This document shows, piece by piece, positions 15,517 through 22,780 of a stretch of 38,162 bases of DNA. Within the stretch, counting starts at the first letter, position 1, and every line of letters begins with the position of its first letter. The notes under the pieces are model-generated. The model did not search any database. It had not been told where the DNA came from and saw nothing but the letters and a program-made list of their open reading frames with translations. The stretch is from Planctomycetota bacterium (GTDB taxonomy: Bacteria > Planctomycetota > Planctomycetia > Gemmatales > Gemmataceae). The stretch is taken from the NCBI GenBank assembly GCA_016872605.1, contig VGZI01000036.1, positions 1-38,162 of the forward strand. Reading direction: 5' to 3'. The translations under genes and the position numbers were made by a program.

Positions 15517-15575
15517 CAGAGCCCGAAGCGTAAGCGAAGGATGGCTCAGAGACTTTGCTAACGCTTCAGGCTCTG
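15517..15575. repeat. Palindrome family A, copy 2
   Basis: CAGAGCCCGAAGCGTAAGCG (from 15517) pairs with 15553-15575 with three mismatches. The right arm TGCTAACGCTTCAGGCTCTG matches the family A core. It lies between the convergent isomerase and rpiB ends, like copy 1 at 10180-10244. Confidence 0.78.
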
Positions 15576-15583
15576 ATTCTGAA

Positions 15584-16033
15584 TCACCGGCGCTGATCGT
15601 CTTCGATCTTGGCGATCTTTTCGACGCGGCGAGCGTGTCGGCCGCCTTCGAAGGACGTTTCGAGCCAGCTGCGGACCATCTGCATCATCTGATCTTCGCC
15701 GATAAGATCCGCGGAAAGACACAAGACATTGGCATCGTTGTGGCGTCGGCTCATCTCGGCGGTGAGGACATCCTGGCACGGCGCCGCGCGGACTCCACGC
15801 ACCTTGTTGGCGGCGATGGCCATACCGATGCCGGTGCCGCAGATGAGAATGCCGCGATCCGCTTCGTGCTTGCTGACGCGTATCGCGACTTCATAGGCAA
15901 AGTCAGGATAGTCAACGCTCTCTGCCCCTTCGGCGCCGATGTCAAACACATCGTGCCCCGAGGAGCGCAGAAACTCCGAGACGCGTCGCTTGATCTCCAC
16001 CCCGCGATGATCGCTGCCGATGACGATTTTCAT
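15584..16033 (-). CDS. rpiB: Ribose 5-phosphate isomerase B
   Basis: A 149-residue RpiB/LacAB-family enzyme interconverting ribose 5-phosphate and ribulose 5-phosphate in the pentose phosphate pathway. Motifs: IGSDHRGVEIK at the start (substrate Asp/His), DYPDFAYEVA, the active-site CGTGIGMAIAANK with catalytic Cys, and the R-H-N-D-A-N-V-L-C-L segment. The length is normal. It begins 12 bases after the stop of the TsaC-like/phosphatase fusion on the same strand and is probably co-transcribed; the same neighbours occur in Bacillus as ywlC-ywlE-ywlF. Palindrome family A lies just after the stop codon. Confidence 0.95.
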   Translation of the reverse strand: MKIVIGSDHRGVEIKRRVSEFLRSSGHDVFDIGAEGAESVDYPDFAYEVAIRVSKHEADRGILICGTGIGMAIAANKVRGVRAAPCQDVLTAEMSRRHNDANVLCLSADLIGEDQMMQMVRSWLETSFEGGRHARRVEKIAKIEDDQRR

Positions 16034-16045
16034 GGCTGGCCGCCG

Positions 16046-17116
16046 TTACGATTCCAGTATCTCGGGCAGGCGTTCCTTCAGACATTGTATGATCTGTTCG
16101 GCACAGGTTCGATAGTCCGAAAGTGCGCCGCCTATGGGGTCGGACACATCCTGGCCGGTCGGTGACAGCAGGCGCGGCGTGGAAATGCACGGCACGCCAG
16201 AGATTGCGGACAAGTGGCTCGCGGTCATCGTGAAGATGTGGTCCGCCCACGCTACGGTCTCAACGCTCGCCTGTTCGCTGCGGTGATTCGAAAGGTCGGC
16301 GCCGAACTCCGCGGCAACCTGGACTGCTTCGGGGCTTGCGGGACCACCACGGTACGCCGCCAAGCCCGCGGACTCCACCGAAAAGCCACGCGACGGCAGC
16401 TCGTCCGGCCTGCAATGGAGTGCGTCAGCCAGCAGCTTTACGCACAGCGCTTTCGCCATCGGGCTACGACACGTGTTGCCCGTGCACAGGAACAGAATGC
16501 GGCAACGTGCCAGCTCGTCCACAAAGTCGGCCGGCAATCCCCCCTCGAAGCGCACAAGGTAGCGGCGCCCTGACGCCTCGATGATGCTCGGCCCGCGCGG
16601 GTCTGAGTAAGCCCCACCGTCCAAGACTACTTCGACGCCCGCACACGTCGCCAGTTCGTCGCCCGTGGACGCCGTCGGAACAGGCACGCTGATGAGCGGC
16701 AGGTCGGCGGGAAGCTCGCTCCAGATCTCCCCCTTCGGCCAGCGGATGGCAAGGCGCCCATTGTGAACCACCGCTTCTTGCGCTCCGACCGGCAGGCGCG
16801 ACCAAAGCCCCTGACGATATCCGCCGTCTGCAACTATCGTCAATGGGCCAGCATTCAGGCCACGAACGATGCGCACCACGGCCCCTTCCAGGAGCGGCAT
16901 CCAATCATACAGGGCCGGAAGGCTGTTGATCACAATCGCGGCAAGGCATTTTTCGGACGCAATTTTCGTTATCCTGGAGTAATCACGCATCTGCAGCGCG
17001 GCGCCGACGACTTCATACGTCGATTCGGAAGGCAGACCGATGCACTCGCCGCGCAGCAGAGATTGGACGAGCGGATGCGTTGGCAGAGTTGGCCGCGATG
17101 GGTAGATTTTGGGCAT
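16046..17116 (-). CDS. TsaC/Sua5-like domain fused to a low-molecular-weight phosphatase (YwlE-like)
   Basis: A two-domain protein of about 356 residues. Residues about 15-200 resemble the Sua5/YrdC/YwlC fold (GECIGLPSESTYEVVGAAL, LNAGPLTIVADGG, RLAIRWPKG). The K-x-R nucleotide motif and the S-x-N-x-S motif of active threonylcarbamoyl-AMP synthases are not visible, so this half may be catalytically dead. After about residue 205 comes a low-molecular-weight phosphatase with the P-loop LCTGNTCRSPMAKAL (C-x5-R) and a late Asp in SDPIGG. The P-loop has Thr where tyrosine phosphatases usually have Ile or Leu; in Bacillus YwlE that Thr selects phosphoarginine. ATG 17116 is preferred over a TTG at 17188. 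A weak TTGTCG/TAACAA pair sits at 17154-17181. rpiB follows. Confidence 0.9.
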   Translation of the reverse strand: MPKIYPSRPTLPTHPLVQSLLRGECIGLPSESTYEVVGAALQMRDYSRITKIASEKCLAAIVINSLPALYDWMPLLEGAVVRIVRGLNAGPLTIVADGGYRQGLWSRLPVGAQEAVVHNGRLAIRWPKGEIWSELPADLPLISVPVPTASTGDELATCAGVEVVLDGGAYSDPRGPSIIEASGRRYLVRFEGGLPADFVDELARCRILFLCTGNTCRSPMAKALCVKLLADALHCRPDELPSRGFSVESAGLAAYRGGPASPEAVQVAAEFGADLSNHRSEQASVETVAWADHIFTMTASHLSAISGVPCISTPRLLSPTGQDVSDPIGGALSDYRTCAEQIIQCLKERLPEILES

Positions 17117-17249
17117 TCTGGCCTTGGGAAAAGTGTCAACGAGTGTACGGACATTGTTACGGACAGCTTGACTACCGACAAGGTTCAACGGGAATCCCCG
17201 GCCTTCCCATCTTGTGATGGCGGTGGTATCTTGTTATTGAACGTTCGCC

Positions 17250-17278
17250 TTGACCGAATTGCCGACATCTCGTATAGG
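17250..17278 (+). promoter_or_regulatory. Promoter of the secreted-protein gene
   Basis: TTGACC (17250-17255), 17 bp, then TATAGG (17273-17278), ending 44 bases before the ATG. This is one of the best promoter matches in the window and uses the same TTGACC box seen elsewhere. Confidence 0.6.
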
Positions 17279-17322
17279 TCCGATCGCTTGCGCCTCGATG
17301 TTTGAATTCAAGGAGATGGCCC

Positions 17323-18099
17323 ATGCGAACGAAGCTCGCTGTTTTTGGTCTCGCCGTTGCCATTGCCGTGGCGGGTTGGTGGACACCGTCAGTGTCGGCA
17401 CAGGGGCAACCCATCTTCAACGAACGCGAAGTGAAAGCGATGGCGTCATCCCTCGACAAGGCCGGCGTTTGGGGCATGGACTTTCGCTTCAAGGACCCTC
17501 GCATCCTCACCATCAAGCTACCTGGACGCGGCGATCGCGTCGTCTGGTATCTCTGGTATCAGCTCATCAATCGCTCCGGCAAACCGCAGGAGGTTGCGCC
17601 CTACTTTGAGTTGGTCACGCTCGACAACCCGGGTAAACATCGCGATGAAATCCTGATCACGGCCGAGGAGGCGATCAAGAAGATCGAGGATCGTTCGGGA
17701 GCCAATTACCAGGACATCAAGAACACCGTGCTGATCTCGAAATTCGCCATTCCGCCGTCGAAGGAAGAAACGTTGCCTCGGGCCGTGACGGGTGTGGCGA
17801 TCTGGGACGCGGGGCCGGCCGATCCGAAGCTGCGCAATCCGAAGTCGAAGGACGAGTTTGCGGACACGACGCGGTTCAGCATCTTCATTCGTGGTCTGTC
17901 GAACGGTTTCATCGAAGTCGATGCGCCGGCCGTCGGCTTGCCGTCGATTACCCAGTACAAGACGTTGCAGCTCAATTTCAAGCGCGTCGGCGATCGCTTC
18001 TCGACCGATTCGCGCGATATTCAGTTTGTTTCGCCGGCCCAGTGGATTTATCGCTCGGCAGGTCCTACAATTCCCAATGAGAAGTTCGGCGGTCGATAA
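17323..18099 (+). CDS. Secreted protein of unknown function
   Basis: 258 residues with a clear Sec signal peptide (MRTKLAVFGLAVAIAVAG, cleavage likely after SVSA). No domain is recognised. The mature part is rich in beta strands and aromatic pairs (RVVWYLWYQLINRSGKP, TRFSIFIRGLSNGFIEV), suggesting a beta-sandwich. It has a central charged helix (EEAIKKIEDRSGANYQDI) and ends with WIYRSAGPTIPNEKFGGR. The ATG at 17323 follows AGGAG by seven bases; a TTG at 17302 is in frame but unsupported. A good promoter lies upstream, and the gene appears monocistronic before the rpmA leader. It is probably periplasmic; function unknown. Confidence 0.78.
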   Translation: MRTKLAVFGLAVAIAVAGWWTPSVSAQGQPIFNEREVKAMASSLDKAGVWGMDFRFKDPRILTIKLPGRGDRVVWYLWYQLINRSGKPQEVAPYFELVTLDNPGKHRDEILITAEEAIKKIEDRSGANYQDIKNTVLISKFAIPPSKEETLPRAVTGVAIWDAGPADPKLRNPKSKDEFADTTRFSIFIRGLSNGFIEVDAPAVGLPSITQYKTLQLNFKRVGDRFSTDSRDIQFVSPAQWIYRSAGPTIPNEKFGGR

Positions 18100-18115
18100 G
18101 GACAAGAACAAAAAC

Positions 18116-18143
18116 GCCGCTCGCGTTTCATCCCGCGAGCGGC
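18116..18143 (+). terminator. Hairpin in front of rpmA
   Basis: GCCGCTCGCG (18116-18125) pairs perfectly with 18134-18143 around an 8-base loop. It lies 17 bases after one gene and 23 bases before the next, so it could terminate the upstream transcript or act in the rpmA leader. No T-tract follows. Confidence 0.5.
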
Positions 18144-18165
18144 AAACGTTTCATGAGGTTGCAAC

Positions 18166-18423
18166 ATGGCTCATAAGAAGGGTCAAGGCTCTACTCGCAA
18201 CGGGCGCGACTCCAACGCCAAACGCCTCGGCATCAAAGCCTACGGCGGGCAGCTCGTTCGCGCCGGCAGCATCATCATTCGCCAACGCGGCACCAAGTTT
18301 CATCCGGGACGCAACGTCGGCATCGGCAAAGACTTTACCCTCTTCGCTCTCGCTGACGGCATCGTCACCTTCGAAACGAACGGCAAGCGCGTCAGCATCA
18401 CTCCGGCGCCGATCAGTGCGTGA
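18166..18423 (+). CDS. rpmA: 50S ribosomal protein L27
   Basis: An 85-residue L27 protein, near the peptidyl-transferase centre of the large subunit. The conserved N-terminus ([21 protein letters not shown]) needs no proteolytic maturation, unlike the Firmicute form. The core [22 protein letters not shown] and [14 protein letters not shown] are also typical. GAGG sits eight bases before the ATG. rplU (L21) and obg, the usual neighbours, are not here: the preceding gene is a secreted protein, and a minus-strand gene ends 15 bases after the stop codon. Confidence 0.97.
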   Translation: MAHKKGQGSTRNGRDSNAKRLGIKAYGGQLVRAGSIIIRQRGTKFHPGRNVGIGKDFTLFALADGIVTFETNGKRVSITPAPISA

Positions 18424-18437
18424 CGCCCTTTTCTGGC

Positions 18438-19295
18438 TTAGCGCCCGCAGTACACGTTGTGGCGTTTGGCGTTGTGCCGATCGACCACCTCACGAATTTT
18501 GCGAATGTGATCAGGCGTCGTGCCGCAACATCCCCCGATCATGCACACCCCCGCTTCAAGCAATGCTTCGACTGCCTCGCCCATCATTGCCGGCGTGAAT
18601 GGATAGCACCGGCCGCGCCGCGGCGCGGAACCTGCATTCATCTTTACGAAGATCGGCAGATCACACATCGACCGAAACCGGCCGATGATCTCCACCATCT
18701 CATCCACGCCGATTTCCTCGCCACAATTGGCGCCGATCGCGACGACGCCGACGCGTGCCGCAACGTGAGCACAGTGTTCCGGCGCCAGATCGCAAAACGT
18801 GCGAATTGGCTTACACCGCCGGAAGGTGAAGGAAACAAGAGCGGGCAGCGCCGTTCGCACGACAAAACGCCGAAGCCCGTCGGTCGACGACCAGGTTTCC
18901 AGCAGCATCCCGTCGACGCCGACACAAGCACTTCGCATCGCGTCTATCGTCTGAGGTCGGTTATTTCGCAATGGCCCGATATCGCCCAGCACGAATCGTG
19001 GCCGCACGGATCGCGCCAGCTCTACGGCTCTCTCCCAAAGGGGTCTCAGAGCGGTCCTGCGATCCGAGCGTGTGACCGCGAAAACATTGGCCTGAAATGT
19101 GTTCGTAAGGACCACGTCCGCGCCGACGTCCACGTAGGACTGATGAATCGCACGAATGAGATCGGGCTCGTCAGAATTGAACGGCTCGCACAAAACCGGG
19201 GAACGCAGTTTCTTGCGTCGCATGATCTCCGTCCCCATCGCGCCGTCCATGACGAGGACAGGGCCAGATTTCAACGCTTGCACGAGGGAAGTCAT
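18438..19295 (-). CDS. Homocysteine S-methyltransferase family protein
   Basis: A 285-residue enzyme of the zinc-dependent homocysteine methyltransferase (BHMT/MetH N-domain) family. It starts with LVMDGAMGTEIMRR and has VVLTNTFQAN, the first zinc ligand in IGANCG and the double-cysteine zinc motif GGCCGTTPDHI near the end. It transfers a methyl group from a donor (betaine, S-methylmethionine or a corrinoid) to homocysteine; the donor cannot be told. No cobalamin or folate domain is fused. The ATG at 19295 starts just before the conserved strand; the longer in-frame start at 19331 reaches the palindrome upstream and is disfavoured. It converges with rpmA. Confidence 0.9.
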   Translation of the reverse strand: MTSLVQALKSGPVLVMDGAMGTEIMRRKKLRSPVLCEPFNSDEPDLIRAIHQSYVDVGADVVLTNTFQANVFAVTRSDRRTALRPLWERAVELARSVRPRFVLGDIGPLRNNRPQTIDAMRSACVGVDGMLLETWSSTDGLRRFVVRTALPALVSFTFRRCKPIRTFCDLAPEHCAHVAARVGVVAIGANCGEEIGVDEMVEIIGRFRSMCDLPIFVKMNAGSAPRRGRCYPFTPAMMGEAVEALLEAGVCMIGGCCGTTPDHIRKIREVVDRHNAKRHNVYCGR

Positions 19296-19334
19296 GATGC
19301 TTGGTGTAGCGGCACGCCACGGCATTAACAACCT

Positions 19335-19370
19335 GACGCGTAAGCGAGGTTCGATCCTCGCTTACGCGTC
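19335..19370. repeat. Palindrome, family A variant (15-bp perfect stem)
   Basis: GACGCGTAAGCGAGG (19335-19349) pairs exactly with 19356-19370 around six bases, with further pairing outside (AACC/GGTT). The GCGTAAGCG core resembles the left arm at 15517. It lies between two minus-strand genes and may end the upstream lipoprotein transcript. Confidence 0.75.
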
Positions 19371-19396
19371 GGGTTGGTGGAGCTCGGCCCGTTAGC

Positions 19397-20080
19397 TCAC
19401 TGCTCGGCGAAATTGCGGAGCCAGATTGCCTTCTGCTGCAATCGTTCCCGGACGATTTGCATACTCGCTGTTGCCGCGATCGGGCTGTTGGCGAGTCGCT
19501 GATATTCACTCGATGCGAACTCCAGCGCTCGCCGTTGGTGCATCGAAACCGACCCAGGCTGCAATCCCAGGCCAAAAGCCTTGTCGTCTTTGAGTTCCCA
19601 CCAGGTGCCTTTGACCGGCTCGCCCGACGCGGGCACGGCCAAGAGATCGTCAATCGCCTTTTCCTGGCCGATCAAGTCCGGCACGGCATCCCAACGCAAT
19701 TCACGCGATTTCTCCCACGCCTTGACCTCGTTGAGCCGATAGCCGGGGCGATAGGCACGAATGAGCATGGAATAGTGGCTCTTCTCATGCGGGCTGCCGT
19801 CGATGGCGCCGACCGGGTTCAAGACGCCGGTCGTCGTCGCGACTTCAAGCTGGCTTGGAATAATGCCCCGCGCATCGACCGTGATGCGCGACAGCGTGTA
19901 TTGCGTCGTCGGTGTCAGCGGCTTGCGCTCAACGCGATCCACATCCACTCGATAAACATGTACGCTGCCATCGGGATTCGACACCTGTAATTCCGGTGTT
20001 TTGGTGACGGTGGGATAGCCGTAATAAAGGCATCCCGTGAAGAACGGCAACACTGCGATAAACCAAATCGAACGTGTCAT
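19397..20080 (-). CDS. Putative lipoprotein of unknown function
   Basis: 227 residues with a lipoprotein signal peptide: MTRSIWFIAVLPFFTGC, where FTGC is the lipobox and the Cys (about residue 17) would be lipidated. No domain is recognised. The mature part contains strand-rich segments (VHVYRVDVDRVERKPL, SRITVDARGIIPSQLEV), a short hydrophilic centre with HEKSHYSMLIRAYRPGY, and a helical C-terminus. GGAGGGA precedes the ATG at 20080, which decides it against an upstream start at 20119. A strong promoter match lies at 20122-20150. It is probably anchored to a membrane; role unknown. Confidence 0.78.
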   Translation of the reverse strand: MTRSIWFIAVLPFFTGCLYYGYPTVTKTPELQVSNPDGSVHVYRVDVDRVERKPLTPTTQYTLSRITVDARGIIPSQLEVATTTGVLNPVGAIDGSPHEKSHYSMLIRAYRPGYRLNEVKAWEKSRELRWDAVPDLIGQEKAIDDLLAVPASGEPVKGTWWELKDDKAFGLGLQPGSVSMHQRRALEFASSEYQRLANSPIAATASMQIVRERLQQKAIWLRNFAEQ

Positions 20081-20121
20081 GGCGGGTCCCTCCGCATAGG
20101 CAACGATACCAAACCGCACGC

Positions 20122-20150
20122 CTGATACGCCCGGCCGATTCGTGTGTCAA
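20122..20150 (-). promoter_or_regulatory. Promoter of the lipoprotein gene
   Basis: On the minus strand TTGACA (20145-20150), 17 bp, then TATCAG (20122-20127), about 42 bases before the ATG. The -35 box is a perfect consensus match. Confidence 0.6.
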
Positions 20151-20753
20151 GACGAGTTAATCTGGGAAAAGATCCACGGGGGCACCCCCTGGTTTGCAAA
20201 CGCCACGGGAGGGCGCGGCTGAGCTATTGAAAACGAACGTGTTCGTTCAGGCGATTCTTGTTGCGCTGGCCTGCTGAAGATAGCGTGCCATTTGAATGGG
20301 GAAGCCCCTGTCTTCGTCGTGGAGGTACGGGCGAAAATAGCCCAGCAATTCCGTGCTGGGCAGCGGACACAAACACGTTAGAGTCCCGTAGGGACGACTG
20401 AAGCAGCGTCGCACGCGGTTCAGTCGTGCCTACGGGACTCCGAACCGACGTACGCCAGCCATCCCAGCACTGAAGTGCTGGGCTATTTCCAAACGCCCCT
20501 CCGGGACTAGGAGAGGCAACAGGTTGGCACGACCGTTCTCTTGCCTGAACAAGCGGCCTGAACGCTCATGAACCTGGGGTTTTTATCAGCCCTGCCTCGC
20601 CCTCCCGAAACAGGCCACGCAGACTATGTCGTGCACCCAAAATCCACGAAATTCACCAAGTGCACGAAAAAATGAAAAAGTCCGCATCCCGAGGCGCATG
20701 CGCCACGGACTGCGGACAGATGCCGGTTACGGCGAGTTCAAGACCATGCCCGG
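20151..20753. other. Gene-free stretch of about 600 bases
   Basis: No coding region is convincing here. It holds the nested palindromic cassette at 20333-20490. The flanks (20151-20330 and 20491-20753) show only short open frames without ribosome-binding sites. The stretch around 20630-20690 is less G+C-rich than its surroundings, but I recognise nothing in it. Confidence 0.6.
20333..20490. repeat. Nested palindromic cassette (palindrome within palindrome)
   Basis: Outer arms GAAAATAGCCCAGCA... (20333-20360) and ...GTGCTGGGCTATTTCC (20463-20490) are near reverse complements, and each is itself a hairpin (CCCAGCACT, two bases, AGTGCTGGG on the right). Inside lies another inverted repeat, 20381-20402 against 20419-20440 (core AGTCCCGTAGGGACGACTGA), with one mismatch. 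The whole unit is about 158 bp, carries no gene, and looks like a non-autonomous element or one palindrome inserted into another. Confidence 0.85.
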
Positions 20754-21605
20754 TCAATTCTTGATCGGCGGCTCCTTCGTTTGCTTGACGGCGGGCGCGT
20801 CGCACGGGGCCGTGAAAAACTGCGGAACGACGGTGCGTTTCAGATTATGCTGAATGACCCACGTGAAGTGGCCGCCTGAGCCGCAATACTTCTCCGTCCA
20901 ACGGATCTGACGAAGATTTCGATAGAGTTCCAGGTCCTTCTTGTCAGTCGAGGTCGGATGGAAGCCTACGCGCCCAGCGGCATGAACACGAAGGCCATCG
21001 GCCGTCCCTTTATGATCGACGGCGCGATCGAGAATGCTGTCTTCACTGCTGTAAAAATTGTCGATTCCATGCCGCGCTGCTTTCAAAGCGCCCGTGAGAT
21101 CGTAGCAATACGACACCGCCGGCGCCAGCACGAAGATACGATCGACACTTTTCGCCGGCAGCATCTCCGCGGCCGCCAGCACAACACGAGCTCCGGCACT
21201 ATGGCCGATGAAGATGATGTTCGCCTTCGGCGCGTCCTTGCGGATCGCCTTTACCGACTCGGCGATGCGACCCGCTGCCATGATCTGCGCTTCGTGATCG
21301 ACCAAGTCGGCGAAAAAGGCGTTATGCCGGCACCACGGGATCATCTGAATCCGCAGTCCCAAATGCAAGTCGCTGTTGACATCGAGCAGATTGTCGCTCA
21401 GCACCGTCGAGCCGTTCACACCGTTTACCGCGAACACGAGCATCTGCCCGTCGAGGTGCTTGAATGACGGCGCCGGCGGCGTAATGATTTTCGGCGCCGG
21501 CGGCTTGAACTTCGGATCCTTCGCCTTCTTATCCTGCCCGGCCGCGGGCAGCGCCAACATGGCCAACAAACTCAGACACACCAGCAAACTACTCGCCCAC
21601 CTCAT
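20754..21605 (-). CDS. Secreted alpha/beta-hydrolase-like protein
   Basis: 283 residues with a Sec signal peptide (MRWASSLLVCLSLLAMLALP, cleavage near AAG). A Lys/Pro-rich linker (KKAKDPKFKPPAPKIITPP) leads into a small hydrolase domain with the nucleophile elbow GHSAGA around residue 140, preceded by the strand ANIIFIG. A late His in GSGGHFTWV is a candidate for the triad, and the acid is not certain. The substrate is unknown. GGAG sits about ten bases before the ATG at 21605. The protein is probably periplasmic. It could equally be a non-enzymatic relative; the call rests on the elbow and fold order. Confidence 0.75.
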   Translation of the reverse strand: MRWASSLLVCLSLLAMLALPAAGQDKKAKDPKFKPPAPKIITPPAPSFKHLDGQMLVFAVNGVNGSTVLSDNLLDVNSDLHLGLRIQMIPWCRHNAFFADLVDHEAQIMAAGRIAESVKAIRKDAPKANIIFIGHSAGARVVLAAAEMLPAKSVDRIFVLAPAVSYCYDLTGALKAARHGIDNFYSSEDSILDRAVDHKGTADGLRVHAAGRVGFHPTSTDKKDLELYRNLRQIRWTEKYCGSGGHFTWVIQHNLKRTVVPQFFTAPCDAPAVKQTKEPPIKN

Positions 21606-21864
21606 GACTCTCTCCTTCCGGAATTGATCAAATCGCAAATCTCACGAATCGGGAGGCAGGGGCCACGGCCCCCAACTTCCGAATCACGGTCCTGTTTCCA
21701 TCAAGTGTAATTTTTCCCCGGCAAAATACAGAACAAACTTGGAAGAAACTCGCCGATTCTTTTCGTAAGCTGGCGATGCAGGCCGTATCGTCGATAGGGA
21801 TTAACGAGCCGTAATCGGCAGAGATGGCATGCGCGGACAATCTTGCCATCGCTGTCGTCACGAA

Positions 21865-22683
21865 CTACGCGATCTGGGCGCTGAGGAGTTTTCGCAACGA
21901 CGTGAACGCGATTTCGGCGACCTGTGCGGGATTGGCACGCCATAGGACTGGATTCATCAATTCGACCGACACAAAGCCGTCATAGCCCAGACGGCGCAGC
22001 ACGTCGACGATCGGCGCAAGCAGAAAGTCGCCGTCGCCCGGCAAGACGCGATCGCCGTCCTCGGCCAGCTCACGGGCAACGCCGGAGAGGTCGCATAACT
22101 GAACGTGGACCAGGCGGTCACGTGTGAGGTGAGCGAGATCCTCCAGCTTGCTCGGTCCAGTGTAGTAATGAAATACGTCAAAGTTGACGCCGACGTTTGG
22201 CTCACCGCACGCCTGAACGAGCGACAAAGCGGTGTCAAGACTGGCACAGAACGCGTACTTGGCGCGGAACTCCAAGGCCAGCGTGACGCCGGCCCCGGCG
22301 GCCCATTGACCGGCCTGGGCCAGCGACGCTACCGCCGCCGCCAGCATTGCGCGATCGACGCGCTGTGCGAAGTCCGCTGCGACAATCAGCGTCTGGATGC
22401 CCAACAATTCGCACAGGTCGAGCCGGCGGCGAAAATGATCGAAATGGGCCTGGCGTGCTTCCGATTGCGAAAGCAGCAAGCCGCCTTGATACGCAGCGGC
22501 CGCCAACGTCAGGCCGCGGTCGCTGATGAGCCGGCGCGTTTCGCCGGGGGAGTATTTTTCGAGATGCGTTTCGAGCTTCGTCAGCCAAACCTCCATCGCC
22601 GTGCAGCCTACGTCGGCATAGTTGGCGACATCCTCCGCGAAGGAGGACGGCATCGTCGTCGCTTGGCTGATGCAGGGTTTCAT
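21865..22683 (-). CDS. Sugar phosphate isomerase/epimerase (TIM barrel)
   Basis: About 272 residues of the same TIM-barrel superfamily as the gene at 14674, but a distinct branch. Candidate metal ligands: LALEFRAKYAF, GVNFDVFHYYTGPS, LVHVQLCDLSG and GFVSVELMNPVLW, in the right order. The N-terminus (KPCISQATTM) and helix YADVGCTAMEVWLTKLE fit. Metabolic role unknown; cytosolic. ATG 22683 is chosen over the preceding TTG; no clear Shine-Dalgarno sequence is visible. It follows the prenyltransferase-repeat gene on the minus strand, separated by two hairpins. Confidence 0.87.
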   Translation of the reverse strand: MKPCISQATTMPSSFAEDVANYADVGCTAMEVWLTKLETHLEKYSPGETRRLISDRGLTLAAAAYQGGLLLSQSEARQAHFDHFRRRLDLCELLGIQTLIVAADFAQRVDRAMLAAAVASLAQAGQWAAGAGVTLALEFRAKYAFCASLDTALSLVQACGEPNVGVNFDVFHYYTGPSKLEDLAHLTRDRLVHVQLCDLSGVARELAEDGDRVLPGDGDFLLAPIVDVLRRLGYDGFVSVELMNPVLWRANPAQVAEIAFTSLRKLLSAQIA

Positions 22684-22704
22684 CAAGATATACTAGCCCG
22701 CAGC

Positions 22705-22766
22705 GCAAGCAAGGGCCGTCCCTTGCTTGCACCGCCCGGCTGGAAGCGCTACGAGCTAGTAGCGCT
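22705..22766. repeat. Two adjacent hairpins
   Basis: The first has an 11-bp perfect stem GCAAGCAAGGG (22705-22715) with 22720-22730 and a 4-base loop. The second has an 8-bp stem AGCGCTAC (22745-22752) with 22759-22766. They lie just after the prenyltransferase-repeat gene (minus strand) and before the isomerase start, so a terminator role is plausible; the GCTTGC arms recall the other palindromes. Confidence 0.6.
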
Positions 22767-22780
22767 CCGGGCAGGCAGGG

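Noticed and set aside
20333..20490. CRISPR array or insertion-sequence ends
   Set aside because: Only two nested pairs of arms, no regular spacers, and no transposase reading frame between or beside them.
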